This document shows positions 24,168-32,907 of a stretch of DNA of 64,000 bases, piece by piece. The notes beneath the pieces are model-generated. The model had not been told where the DNA came from. It ran no database searches and was given only the letters and a program-made list of their open reading frames with translations. The stretch lies in assembly GCF_900108275.1 (NCBI RefSeq), contig NZ_FNVD01000013.1:18475-82474 (forward strand). The letters run 5' to 3'. The DNA is from Jhaorihella thermophila. Lineage in GTDB: Bacteria; Pseudomonadota; Alphaproteobacteria; Rhodobacterales; Rhodobacteraceae. Made by a program: the position numbers and the translations under genes. Position 1 is the first letter of the stretch, and each line of letters begins with the position of its first letter.

Positions 24168-27029
24168 TTGTCGCTGTTCCTGATCGTCGCCCTGCCCTTT
24201 CTGGGGTCGGTATTGCCTGCGCTGCTGATCCGCGCGGGGCGCAATTCGGCCTATCTGTCCACCGCCGCCGTGACCCTGCTGGCGCTGGTGGGACTGCTCC
24301 TCAACGCCCCGGCCGTGATGCGGGGCGAAACCGTCACGGCGCGGCTCGACTGGCTGCCGGGTCTGGGGCTGAACGCGAATTTCTTTCTCGACGGGCTGGG
24401 CCTGCTGTTTGCGGGGCTGATCCTGGGCATCGGCCTTCTCATCATCATCTATGCGCGTTTCTATCTCTCGCGCGAGGACCCGATGGGCCAGTTCTACAGC
24501 TATCTGCTGCTGTTTCAGGGCGCGATGGTGGGCATCGTCCTGTCCGACAACGTCCTGCTTCTGCTAATCTTCTGGGAGCTGACGTCGCTGTCGTCCTTTC
24601 TGCTGATCGGCTATTGGCGCCACCTGCCCGAAGGCCGGCAGGGCGCGCGGATGGCGCTGGCGGTGACTGGCGCGGGCGGGCTTGCGATGATCGCGGGAAT
24701 GCTGCTCCTGGGCCATGTCGCGGGCAGCTATGACCTGACCGCGATCCTTGACCAGCGCGAGGCGATCCAGGCCTCGCCGCTCTATCTGCCGGCGCTGGTG
24801 CTGATCCTGCTGGGATGTTTCACCAAGTCGGCACAGTTCCCGTTCCATTTCTGGCTGCCGCACGCGATGGCGGCGCCGACGCCGGTTTCGGCCTATCTGC
24901 ACTCGGCCACGATGGTGAAGGCCGGGCTGTTCCTGATGGCGCGGATGTGGCCGGTGCTGTCGGGCACGGAGGCGTGGTTCTACCTGGTCGGCACCACCGG
25001 CCTGCTGACCATGCTGATCGGGGCGGTGATCGCGCTGTTCAAGGACGATCTCAAGGCGCTTTTGGCGTTTTCGACGGTCAGCCACCTGGGACTCATCACC
25101 ATGCTGCTGGGCTTTGGCACCAAGGCCGCGGCGATCGGCGCGGTGTTCCACATCATCAACCACGCCACCTTCAAGGCGGCGCTGTTCATGACCGCCGGCA
25201 TCGTCGATCACGCCGCGCATACCCGCGACATCAAGCGGCTGGGGGGCCTGCGCAAGCTGATGCCGACGACCTTCACGCTGGCCACGGTCGCGGCGCTGTC
25301 GATGGCGGGTATCCCGCCGCTCAACGGTTTTCTCAGCAAGGAGATGATGCTGGAGGAAGCCGCGCATACCGTCTGGGCCGATTATGGCTGGCTGGTGCCC
25401 ACGCTGGCGACGCTCGCGGCGCTGTTTTCGGCTGCCTATTCGTTTCGCTATGTGGCCCATGTGTTCCTGGGGCCGGTGCGCGACGACTATCCCACCGAGC
25501 CGCACGACCCCGGCGCGGGCATGTGGATGCCGCCGGCACTGTTGACGCTGCTGGTGGTGCTGATCGGCCTGTTCCCGATGGCGATGGCCTCGACCCTGGT
25601 CGAGACCGCCGCCGGCGCGGTGACCGGCGGGCAGGTGCAGCAGGTCCATCTCAAGCTCTGGCACGGGATGACGCCGGCACTGGTGATGTCGATCATCGCC
25701 ATTGCCGGCGGCGTCGTCCTGCTGGGCGCGCATGGCTGGCTGGACCGCGTCTGGAACGCGATGCCAAGGCCCGAGGCCAAGGAGATCTTCGACGCGCTGG
25801 TGGGCGCGGCCACGCGGGCAAGCCGCGCCGTGACCGATACGCTGCATGACGGGTCGATGACCCGCTATGGCGCGATCCTGCTGGCCTTTGTTCTGGCGCT
25901 CACGGGATATGCTTGGTTCAGCGGCACCCTCGCCGCACCGACCCGCCGGACGATGGAGATCGCGATCATTCCCTTGCTGGGCTGGATCGGCGTGATCCTG
26001 GCGACCGCGCTGGTGGTGATCTTCCACCGCAACCGGCTGGTGACGCTGGTGCTGATCGGCGTGGTCGGGCTGGTGGTGTCGCTGGCCTTCACCTATCTGT
26101 CGGCGCCCGATCTGGCGCTGACCCAGATCTCGGTCGAGGTGGTGACGGTGGTGCTGATGCTGCTGGCGCTGAACTTCCTGCCGCGCGAGACGCCGCTGGA
26201 AAGTTCGCCCATGCGGCGGATGCGCGACGCGGCCCTTTCGATTGCGGCCGGTCTGGGCGTCGGCGGGCTGATCTATGCGCTGATGGTGCGAGACTTCGCC
26301 TTCCCCACCATTTCCGACTATCACCTGGCCAATTCCTATTCCGGCGGCGGCGGCACCAACGTGGTGAACGTGATCCTGGTCGATTTCAGGGGCTACGATA
26401 CCTTCGGCGAGATCACCGTGCTGGGCATCGCCGCGATCGTGATCTTCGCGGTCACCCGAGCGGTGCTGAACAGCCCGGTGCGCGCCTACCTGCTGAACCG
26501 CAAACCGTCCGAGCCGCAATCGGGTGACGCCCACCCGATGATCATGGTGGTTGCGACGCGGATGATGATGCCCGTGGCGCTGATGGTGGCGACCTATATC
26601 TTCCTGCGCGGCCACAACCTGCCCGGAGGCGGCTTCATCGCCGGGCTGATCGCCGCCATCGCCCTGGTGATGCAATACATGGCCTCGGGCTTTTCCTGGG
26701 CGGCCGAGCGGCTGCGGTTCCCCTATTCGGCGCTGATCGGGTCGGGGGTGCTGGTGGCGGCGGCGACCGGGATCGGATCCTGGCTGGCGGGCAAGCCGTT
26801 CCTGACCAGCGCCTTCGGCTATTTCCACTTCCCGCCGCTGGAAAAGTTCGAACTGGCCACCGCAATGCTGTTCGACCTGGGCGTGTTCCTGGCCGTGGTG
26901 GGCGCGGTGCTGCTGGCGCTGGAGAGCCTGGCGCGCTTTGCCTGGCGGCCGGGCATCGCAAGCGAATTCCCGATGGACATCAACCCGGCCCGCGAAGTCG
27001 AGGAAACCACCGCAGAGGAGGCGCGCTGA
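24168..27029 (+). CDS. mnhA: Mrp-type Na+/H+ antiporter subunit A with fused subunit B domain
   Basis: A 953-residue polytopic protein related to complex I NuoL. The first about 480 residues carry the conserved antiporter core (FTKSAQFPFHFWLPHAM, then LHSATMVKAG). The C-terminal third contains an MnhB-like region beginning near ATRMMMPVALMVATYIF and GHNLPGGGFIAG. Alphaproteobacterial group-2 Mrp systems have this A-B fusion. I chose TTG at 24168 because GGAGG precedes it by seven bases and the protein then opens with a helix, SLFLIVALPF. Upstream in-frame ATGs (24075, 24129) lack such a site. It exchanges Na+ or K+ for H+ in the inner membrane. Confidence 0.93.
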   Translation: MSLFLIVALPFLGSVLPALLIRAGRNSAYLSTAAVTLLALVGLLLNAPAVMRGETVTARLDWLPGLGLNANFFLDGLGLLFAGLILGIGLLIIIYARFYLSREDPMGQFYSYLLLFQGAMVGIVLSDNVLLLLIFWELTSLSSFLLIGYWRHLPEGRQGARMALAVTGAGGLAMIAGMLLLGHVAGSYDLTAILDQREAIQASPLYLPALVLILLGCFTKSAQFPFHFWLPHAMAAPTPVSAYLHSATMVKAGLFLMARMWPVLSGTEAWFYLVGTTGLLTMLIGAVIALFKDDLKALLAFSTVSHLGLITMLLGFGTKAAAIGAVFHIINHATFKAALFMTAGIVDHAAHTRDIKRLGGLRKLMPTTFTLATVAALSMAGIPPLNGFLSKEMMLEEAAHTVWADYGWLVPTLATLAALFSAAYSFRYVAHVFLGPVRDDYPTEPHDPGAGMWMPPALLTLLVVLIGLFPMAMASTLVETAAGAVTGGQVQQVHLKLWHGMTPALVMSIIAIAGGVVLLGAHGWLDRVWNAMPRPEAKEIFDALVGAATRASRAVTDTLHDGSMTRYGAILLAFVLALTGYAWFSGTLAAPTRRTMEIAIIPLLGWIGVILATALVVIFHRNRLVTLVLIGVVGLVVSLAFTYLSAPDLALTQISVEVVTVVLMLLALNFLPRETPLESSPMRRMRDAALSIAAGLGVGGLIYALMVRDFAFPTISDYHLANSYSGGGGTNVVNVILVDFRGYDTFGEITVLGIAAIVIFAVTRAVLNSPVRAYLLNRKPSEPQSGDAHPMIMVVATRMMMPVALMVATYIFLRGHNLPGGGFIAGLIAAIALVMQYMASGFSWAAERLRFPYSALIGSGVLVAAATGIGSWLAGKPFLTSAFGYFHFPPLEKFELATAMLFDLGVFLAVVGAVLLALESLARFAWRPGIASEFPMDINPAREVEETTAEEAR

Positions 27030-27030
27030 G

Positions 27031-27378
27031 ATGGAATTTCTTGTTGCCTCGGGCATCGGCGTGCTGACCGCCGCCGGCCTTTATCTGATCCTGCGGCTGC
27101 GCACCTTTCCGGTGATCGTCGGGCTGTCGCTGCTGTCCTACGCGGTAAACGTGTTCCTGTTCGCCTCGGGACGGCTGGCGGCCAACGCCCCGCCGATCCT
27201 GAACCCCTACAAGGCGGATGCGACCTATACCGATCCGCTGCCGCAGGCGCTGGTGCTGACCGCCATCGTGATCTCGTTCGGCATGACCGCCGTGATCGTG
27301 ATGATCGCGCTGGCCGCCTATCTGAGCGAAAAGGACGACCGCATCGACATGACCGAAGAGACGGGAGAGGACGCATGA
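27031..27378 (+). CDS. mnhC: Mrp Na+/H+ antiporter subunit C
   Basis: A 115-residue, three-helix protein homologous to NuoK. A conserved core VIVGLSLLSYAVNVFLFASG and the DPLPQALVLTAIVIS segment are diagnostic for MnhC/MrpC. It starts one base after the mnhA stop, and its end overlaps mnhD by four bases (ATGA), so translation is coupled. It is part of the obligate Mrp membrane complex. Confidence 0.93.
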   Translation: MEFLVASGIGVLTAAGLYLILRLRTFPVIVGLSLLSYAVNVFLFASGRLAANAPPILNPYKADATYTDPLPQALVLTAIVISFGMTAVIVMIALAAYLSEKDDRIDMTEETGEDA

Positions 27379-28925
27379 GCCACCTTGTCATCCTGCCCGT
27401 GATCCTGCCGGCGGTGATGGGACCGTTCATCGTGATGGTGCTGCGCCACCACCTGTCGCTGACGCGGATCTTTTCGGTGGGCGCGACGGTGGCGCTTGTG
27501 GCGGTGTCTCTGATGCTGCTGGCCAAGGCCTCGACCGGCGCGGTTCTGACCTATGAGTTGGGCGACTGGCCGGCTCCCTTCGGAATCGTGCTGGTGCTGG
27601 ACCGGCTGTCGGCGCTGATGGTCGTGCTGACGGCGGTGCTGGCCCTGATCGTGCTGCTTTACGTGATCGGCTCGCGCTGGGACGCGCGGGGACAGCTGTT
27701 CCATGCGCTCTACCAGTTCCAACTGATGGGCCTGATGGGCGCCTTCCTGACCGGCGATGCCTTCAACCTGTTCGTGTTCTTCGAGGTGCTTCTGATCGCC
27801 TCTTACGGGCTGATGATCCATGGCGGCGGCGGCACGCGGTTTCGCGCCGGGGTGCAGTATGTGGTCTACAACCTCGTGGGCTCGGCCATCTTCCTGTTCG
27901 CGCTGGGCACCATCTATGCCGTCACCGGCACGCTGAACATGGCCGATCTGGCCGAAAAGGTCGCGGCCCTGCCCGCAGGGGACAGCGCCCTGATCCGGGT
28001 CGGCGCCGTGCTGCTGCTGCTGGTCTTTGCCATCAAGGCAGCGGTGCTGCCGCTGCATTTCTGGCTGCCGGCGACCTATGCCAACGCGCCCCTGCCGGTG
28101 GCGGCGCTGTTTGCGATCATGACCAAGGTCGGGGCCTATTCGATCCTGCGCATGTATACGCTGGTGTTCGGCCCCGACGTGGCCGTGACGGCGGGCCTGG
28201 CCGGAGACTGGCTCTTGCCGGCGGCGCTGGCGACTCTGGCGCTGGGATCGGTCGGCATTCTCGGCGCGCGCGAGCTTGGACGGCTGGTCGCCTTTGGCGC
28301 GATCGCTTCGGTGGGCACGCTGCTGGTGGCGATTTCGATGTTCACGCAAACGGCAGCCGCGGCGGGGATCTACTATATGATCCATTCGACGCTGGCGACG
28401 GCGGCGCTGTTTCTGGTCGCCGACCTCGTGACCGAACGCCGCGGCTCCGCCATCGCCGTGGCCCGGCCGATGCCGCAGACGGGGCTGATCTCGGCCTTCT
28501 ACTTCGCCGGCGCGATCGGTCTGGCCGGGATGCCGCCGCTGTCGGGCTTCATCGGCAAGCTGTTCATCATGGATGCGGCGCGAACCGATCCGATGATGAC
28601 CACGATCTGGACCGTGATCCTTGTCACGTCGCTCATCACGCTCGTCGGGCTGGCGCGCACCGGCAGTATCCTGTTCTGGCGCCCCTTCGACCCGGCCAAC
28701 GGGTTCGAACCCCGCGCCGAGGAGCCCGAGGAAGAGGACAACCATCCCACATGGGTAATGCGCCCGCACCCGCGCACTCTGCCCTTCGTGGCGACGGGCG
28801 CGCTGTTGACCACCTTGGGTCTGCTGACGGTCTTTGCCGGGCCGGTGATGTCCTATGCGCAGGCCACGGCCGAGCAGCTGTTCGAACCGTCCGCCGTGAT
28901 CGACACGGTTCTGAGGAGGCCCTGA
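27375..28925 (+). CDS. mnhD: Mrp Na+/H+ antiporter subunit D
   Basis: A 516-residue polytopic protein of the NuoM/N antiporter family, with the ion-path lysine region IKAAVLPLHFWLPATYANAP near residues 220-240 and about 14 helices. A cytoplasmic acidic stretch (EPRAEEPEEEDN) lies near residue 445. It overlaps mnhC by four bases and precedes mnhE by one base. With MnhA it is proposed to form the ion-translocating modules of the Mrp complex. Confidence 0.93.
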   Translation: MSHLVILPVILPAVMGPFIVMVLRHHLSLTRIFSVGATVALVAVSLMLLAKASTGAVLTYELGDWPAPFGIVLVLDRLSALMVVLTAVLALIVLLYVIGSRWDARGQLFHALYQFQLMGLMGAFLTGDAFNLFVFFEVLLIASYGLMIHGGGGTRFRAGVQYVVYNLVGSAIFLFALGTIYAVTGTLNMADLAEKVAALPAGDSALIRVGAVLLLLVFAIKAAVLPLHFWLPATYANAPLPVAALFAIMTKVGAYSILRMYTLVFGPDVAVTAGLAGDWLLPAALATLALGSVGILGARELGRLVAFGAIASVGTLLVAISMFTQTAAAAGIYYMIHSTLATAALFLVADLVTERRGSAIAVARPMPQTGLISAFYFAGAIGLAGMPPLSGFIGKLFIMDAARTDPMMTTIWTVILVTSLITLVGLARTGSILFWRPFDPANGFEPRAEEPEEEDNHPTWVMRPHPRTLPFVATGALLTTLGLLTVFAGPVMSYAQATAEQLFEPSAVIDTVLRRP

Positions 28926-28926
28926 C

Positions 28927-29424
28927 ATGAAGATCCTCGCCCGCCTCATCCCGCATCCGCTGCTGACGGCGCTGCTGACCGTGGTGTGGCTGTTGCTGGT
29001 CAACCGCTGGTCGCTGAACTCGCTGTTGTTCGGTTTCTTCCTGGGGCTCGTGATCCCGGTGGTCACCGCCCCGTTCTGGCCCGACCGCCCCACCCTGCGC
29101 GGGCCACTGAAGATCGCCGAATACCTGGCCATCGCGCTGTGGGACATCTGCGTGGCCAACGTGATCGTCGCCCGCCTGATCCTGTTCAAGCGGGCGCAGG
29201 ATCTCGAACCCCATTTCATCGCCATCCCGCTCGATCTGCGCCATCCCGAGGCGATCACCGCGCTGGCCGCCACGATCACCCTGACGCCCGGCACGGTGTC
29301 GGCCGACCTTTCGGCCGACGGGCATTATCTGCTGGTGCACTGCCTGCACGCGCCCGATCCCGACAGCGTCGTCGAAGAGATCAAGGACCGCTACGAGCGC
29401 CGCCTGAAGGAGATTTTCGAATGA
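28927..29424 (+). CDS. mnhE: Mrp Na+/H+ antiporter subunit E
   Basis: A 165-residue protein with N-terminal helices (about residues 12-55) and a soluble C-terminal domain. The family motif ITLTPGTVSADLS is present, followed by LLVHCL and a C-terminal helix. It begins one base after mnhD and overlaps mnhF by four bases. MnhE is needed for assembly of the complex. Confidence 0.93.
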   Translation: MKILARLIPHPLLTALLTVVWLLLVNRWSLNSLLFGFFLGLVIPVVTAPFWPDRPTLRGPLKIAEYLAIALWDICVANVIVARLILFKRAQDLEPHFIAIPLDLRHPEAITALAATITLTPGTVSADLSADGHYLLVHCLHAPDPDSVVEEIKDRYERRLKEIFE

Positions 29425-29690
29425 TCACCTACGCCGCCTATTTCGCCTTTGCCTGCTATGGTGCGGCCATGCTGATGTGCCTGTGGAAAGTCGCCGCCGC
29501 CGACCAGATCGGCGACCGGATCTTGGCGCTCGACACGATGGTCATCAACGCGCTGGCGCTGCTGGTGCTCTACGGCCTCGCCTTCGGGACCGAGATCTAT
29601 TTCGAGGTGGTCCTGATCATCGCCATGCTGGGGTTCGTCTCGACCGTGGCCTATGCGCGGTTCCTGCTGCGCGGCAACATCATCGAGTGA
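29421..29690 (+). CDS. mnhF: Mrp Na+/H+ antiporter subunit F
   Basis: An 89-residue, three-helix protein. The conserved DRILALDTMVINALALL segment is typical of MnhF/MrpF. The ATG lies inside the end of mnhE (ATGA overlap), so the long open frame extending upstream is not part of the gene. It is a structural subunit of the antiporter. Confidence 0.92.
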   Translation: MITYAAYFAFACYGAAMLMCLWKVAAADQIGDRILALDTMVINALALLVLYGLAFGTEIYFEVVLIIAMLGFVSTVAYARFLLRGNIIE

Positions 29691-29697
29691 GGATGCC

Positions 29698-30069
29698 ATG
29701 GAAAGCCTTGCGGAAATCCTGATCTCGGCCGGACTGGTCATCGGAGGCATCTTCGGGCTGGTGGGCTCTTTCGGACTCATCAAACTGCGCGACCCGATGT
29801 CGCGGCTGCACGCTCCGACCAAGGCGACCACGCTGGGCGTGGGCGGCACGCTGATCGCCTCGATGATCCACGCCCCGCTGTTCGAGGGGCATCTCTCGTT
29901 TCACGAACTGCTGATCACGCTGTTTCTGTTCCTGACCGCCCCCGTCACCGCCTTTTTCATCGCCAAGGTGCACCTGCACCGCAACGAACGCCCCGAAACC
30001 CTGCCGACGCCGGGCGAGGACCGGCTGTGGGCGACCCATGACGCGGACCGGGACGGGAACCGGGACTGA
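29698..30069 (+). CDS. mnhG: Mrp Na+/H+ antiporter subunit G
   Basis: A 123-residue protein with three helices. The signature GSFGLIKLRDPMSRLHAPTKATTLG is partly visible as LRDPMSRLHAPTKATTLG, followed by a hydrophilic tail. It starts seven bases after mnhF and is the last gene of the A(B)-C-D-E-F-G operon. The fused selD gene begins 27 bp later, with no clear terminator between them. Confidence 0.93.
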   Translation: MESLAEILISAGLVIGGIFGLVGSFGLIKLRDPMSRLHAPTKATTLGVGGTLIASMIHAPLFEGHLSFHELLITLFLFLTAPVTAFFIAKVHLHRNERPETLPTPGEDRLWATHDADRDGNRD

Positions 30070-30096
30070 CCCACACTGACACGGGGAACGCGCCCG

Positions 30097-32259
30097 ATGC
30101 ACGCCATGCCACGCCTTCCGCTGACCCGCGATCTCGTTCTGGTAGGAGGCGGTCACGCGCATGCGCTGGTGCTGCGCAAATGGGGGATGCAGCCCCTGCC
30201 CGGCGCACGGGTGACGGTGATCAATCCCGGCCCCACCGCGCCCTATTCGGGCATGCTGCCGGGTTTCGTCGCGGGGCACTATACGCGGTCGGATCTGGAC
30301 ATCGACCTCGTGCGGCTGGCGCGGTTCGCCGGGGCGCGGGTGATCCTCGGCGCGGTCGAAGGGATGGACCTCAAGACCCGGCAGATCCACGTCGCCGGGC
30401 GGCCGCCGATCGGCTATGACGTGGCCTCGGTCAATGTCGGGATAACCTCGGCCATGCCCGACCTGCCCGGCTTCGCCGAGCACGCCGTCCCGGCCAAGCC
30501 GCTGGGCGAATTCGCCGCGCGATGGGCCGATTATCGAGACCGCACCGGTCCGGCCCGCGTGGCGGTGATCGGCGGCGGCGTGGCGGGGGCCGAGATCGCG
30601 ATGGCAATGGCATTTGCCCTGCGCCAGCGCGGGCGCGAGACCGAGATCCACCTGATCGACGCCGCGCGGGCGCTGTCGGCGCTGGTGCCCCGCGCCCAAC
30701 GGCTGATCCGCGCCCGGATGTCCGAACTGGGCGTCACCCTGATCGAGCACGCTCCCATTGCCCGCATCGCGGAGGATCATGTCGAACTGGCCGACGGCCG
30801 ACACATCGCCGCCGATTTCGTCACCGGGGCGGCGGGGGCACGGCCGTACGGGTGGTTCAGGGACACGGGGCTTGCGCTGCATGACGGCTTCATCGCCGTG
30901 GACGAAACCCTGCGCACATCCGACCCGGCCGTCTTTGCCGCCGGCGATTGTGCGCATCTGACCCACGCCCCCCGCCCCAAGGCCGGGGTCTATGCGGTCC
31001 GCGAGGCGCCCGTTCTGTTCGACAACCTTTGCGCGACGCTCAGTGGCCACCGACTGCGCCCCTACCGGCCGCAAAAGGATTACCTGAAACTGGTCTCGCT
31101 GGGCGGCAAGGAGGCACTGGCCGAGAAGTTCGGCACTGCCTACGCCGGCCGCCTCATGTGGCGGTGGAAGGACCGGATCGACCGGCGCTTCATGGAGAAG
31201 TTCCGCGACCTGCCCGCGATGGAGCCGCCCGAACTGCCGCCGATGCACGCCGAAGGTTTGCCCGAGGCCATCGGCGACAAGCCGATGTGCGGCGGCTGCG
31301 GGGCCAAGGTGGGGCGCGCGGCGCTGCGGGCGGGTCTGGCGCCCGTGGCGGGGGCGGCGCGGTCGGATATCGAGCCGCTGCCGGGCGACGATGCGGCGCT
31401 GCTGAAAACGGGCGGCGCGCGGCAGGTGATAAGCTCGGACCACCTGCGGGCGATGGTCGAGGATCCGGCGGTGATGACCCGCATCGCCGCCGTCCACGCG
31501 CTGGGCGACGTCTGGGCCATGGCGGCGCAGCCGCAGGCCGCCACGGCGTCGCTGATCCTGCCGCGCATGTCGCCCGAGTTGCAGGAACGCACCCTGGCCG
31601 AGATCATGGCCGCCGCGCAGGAGGTCATGGGCGAGGCCGGCGCGGCGATCGTGGGCGGGCATACCTCGATGGGCGACGAGCTGACGGTCGGATTTACCGT
31701 CACCGGCCTGTGCGACGGCGACCCGGTGACGCTGGCCGGGGGACGGCCGGGCGATGCGCTGATCCTGACCAAACCGCTGGGCAGCGGCGTTCTGATGGCG
31801 GCCGAGATGGGCGGGCGCGCGCGCGGCGACTGGGTGGCGGATGCGCTCGCGCTGATGTGCCAGCCGCAGGGCGCGGCCTCGCGGATCCTGTCGGGCGCGC
31901 ATGCGATGACCGATGTCACCGGCTTCGGGCTGGCCGGGCATCTCATGGGACTGTGCGAAGCATCGGGCTGCGCGGCCGAACTTTACCTCGACGACATCCC
32001 GCTGATGCGGGGGGCGGCTGAGCTGGCCGAAGCGGGGATCCGCTCCATCCTATTCCCACAGAACCGGGCGCTGGCGCTGTCCCTGCCGGCGGGGGGGCGC
32101 CACGACCTGCTGTTCGACCCCCAGACCGCCGGCGGTCTGCTCGCCGCGGTGGAACGGGCGCAGGCGGCCGAACTGCTGGCCGCGCTGCATGAGGCGGGCT
32201 ATCACGCCGCGCTTGTCGGCATGCTGCGCGAAGGCGACCCGCAGATCACGGGCGCCTGA
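30097..32259 (+). CDS. selD: Flavoprotein (NDH-2-like)-selenophosphate synthetase fusion
   Basis: A 720-residue fusion. Residues 1 to about 375 form an FAD/NAD(P) oxidoreductase resembling type II NADH dehydrogenase, with LVLVGGGHAHALVLR, a second dinucleotide motif VAVIGGGVAGAEIA and the FAD-binding VFAAGDCAHL. Residues from about 398 are SelD, which makes selenophosphate from selenide and ATP. C401 and K404 in CGGCGAKVG match the E. coli catalytic Cys17/Lys20 pair; GDDAALL and GGHTSMGDEL are ATP-site motifs. Such fusions are known in some bacteria. The flavoprotein may reduce selenium to feed SelD. No selA, selB or tRNA-Sec is in the window. Confidence 0.92.
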   Translation: MHAMPRLPLTRDLVLVGGGHAHALVLRKWGMQPLPGARVTVINPGPTAPYSGMLPGFVAGHYTRSDLDIDLVRLARFAGARVILGAVEGMDLKTRQIHVAGRPPIGYDVASVNVGITSAMPDLPGFAEHAVPAKPLGEFAARWADYRDRTGPARVAVIGGGVAGAEIAMAMAFALRQRGRETEIHLIDAARALSALVPRAQRLIRARMSELGVTLIEHAPIARIAEDHVELADGRHIAADFVTGAAGARPYGWFRDTGLALHDGFIAVDETLRTSDPAVFAAGDCAHLTHAPRPKAGVYAVREAPVLFDNLCATLSGHRLRPYRPQKDYLKLVSLGGKEALAEKFGTAYAGRLMWRWKDRIDRRFMEKFRDLPAMEPPELPPMHAEGLPEAIGDKPMCGGCGAKVGRAALRAGLAPVAGAARSDIEPLPGDDAALLKTGGARQVISSDHLRAMVEDPAVMTRIAAVHALGDVWAMAAQPQAATASLILPRMSPELQERTLAEIMAAAQEVMGEAGAAIVGGHTSMGDELTVGFTVTGLCDGDPVTLAGGRPGDALILTKPLGSGVLMAAEMGGRARGDWVADALALMCQPQGAASRILSGAHAMTDVTGFGLAGHLMGLCEASGCAAELYLDDIPLMRGAAELAEAGIRSILFPQNRALALSLPAGGRHDLLFDPQTAGGLLAAVERAQAAELLAALHEAGYHAALVGMLREGDPQITGA

Positions 32260-32352
32260 CCCGTGCAGCGGAAATCCCCTGCGGATGGCCGCCGACGTCG
32301 CGCCTTTCTCTTGCATTCTCCCCCCGGATTGAGTCAGGAATGCCATGACCCA

Positions 32353-32394
32353 AACGCCTGCTCCCGTCGCTGCCGCGGCGGGGGCGTTGCATTT
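32353..32394 (+). terminator. Long hairpin between selD and greA
   Basis: AACGCC (32353-32358) pairs with GGCGTT (32383-32388), enclosing an 8-bp stem around a TGCC loop with one G-U pair; a 4-nt bulge separates the stems. GCATTTTC follows. It probably terminates the selD transcript. The 160-bp gap otherwise contains only the greA promoter region. Confidence 0.55.
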
Positions 32395-32423
32395 TCACAT
32401 GGACGAACATCGACAGGATTCGC

Positions 32424-32894
32424 ATGGAAAAGATCCCGATGACGCCCGCCGGCTATGCCGCGCTCGAGGCAGAACTGAAGCAGTTGAAGACCGAAGAACG
32501 CCCCACGATCATCAAGGCAATCGCCGAGGCGCGCGAACATGGCGACCTGAGCGAGAATGCCGAGTATCACTCGGCCCGCGAAAAGCAATCCTTCATCGAG
32601 GGCCGGATCAAGGAACTCGAATCGATCCTGGGCCGCGCCGACGTGATCGACCCTTCGACCCTGACCGGCGCGATCAAGTTCGGCGCCACCGTGACCCTGG
32701 TGGACGAAGAGACCGAAGAGGAAAAGACCTGGCAGATCGTGGGCGAACACGAGGCCAATGTCGAAAAGGGCCTGCTGAACATGAAGTCGCCCATCGCCCG
32801 CGCGCTGATCGGCAAGGAAGTCGGCGACAGCGTCGAGGTGCGCACGCCGGGCGGCGAACGCTATTACGAGGTCGTCAAGATCGTCTATTCCTGA
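32424..32894 (+). CDS. greA: Transcription elongation factor GreA
   Basis: A 156-residue GreA. The N-terminal coiled coil carries the conserved [17 protein letters not shown] at its tip region, with acidic residues that stimulate RNA polymerase cleavage of backtracked RNA. The C-terminal FKBP-like domain contains ITLVDEE-like and [14 protein letters not shown] motifs. The protein opens with [18 protein letters not shown], as expected. A membrane protein gene follows after 13 bp. Confidence 0.96.
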   Translation: MEKIPMTPAGYAALEAELKQLKTEERPTIIKAIAEAREHGDLSENAEYHSAREKQSFIEGRIKELESILGRADVIDPSTLTGAIKFGATVTLVDEETEEEKTWQIVGEHEANVEKGLLNMKSPIARALIGKEVGDSVEVRTPGGERYYEVVKIVYS

Positions 32895-32907
32895 CGGGGG
32901 ATCCCGC

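Noticed and set aside
24564..27056. A very long open frame antisense to the Mrp A subunit gene
   Set aside because: It is His/Arg/Gln-rich without any domain, typical of the antisense frame of a G+C-rich gene. The plus strand encodes a clear antiporter. The same applies to long antisense frames at 2716-3888, 10027-12618, 27318-29294, 29680-31941 and 48068-51667.
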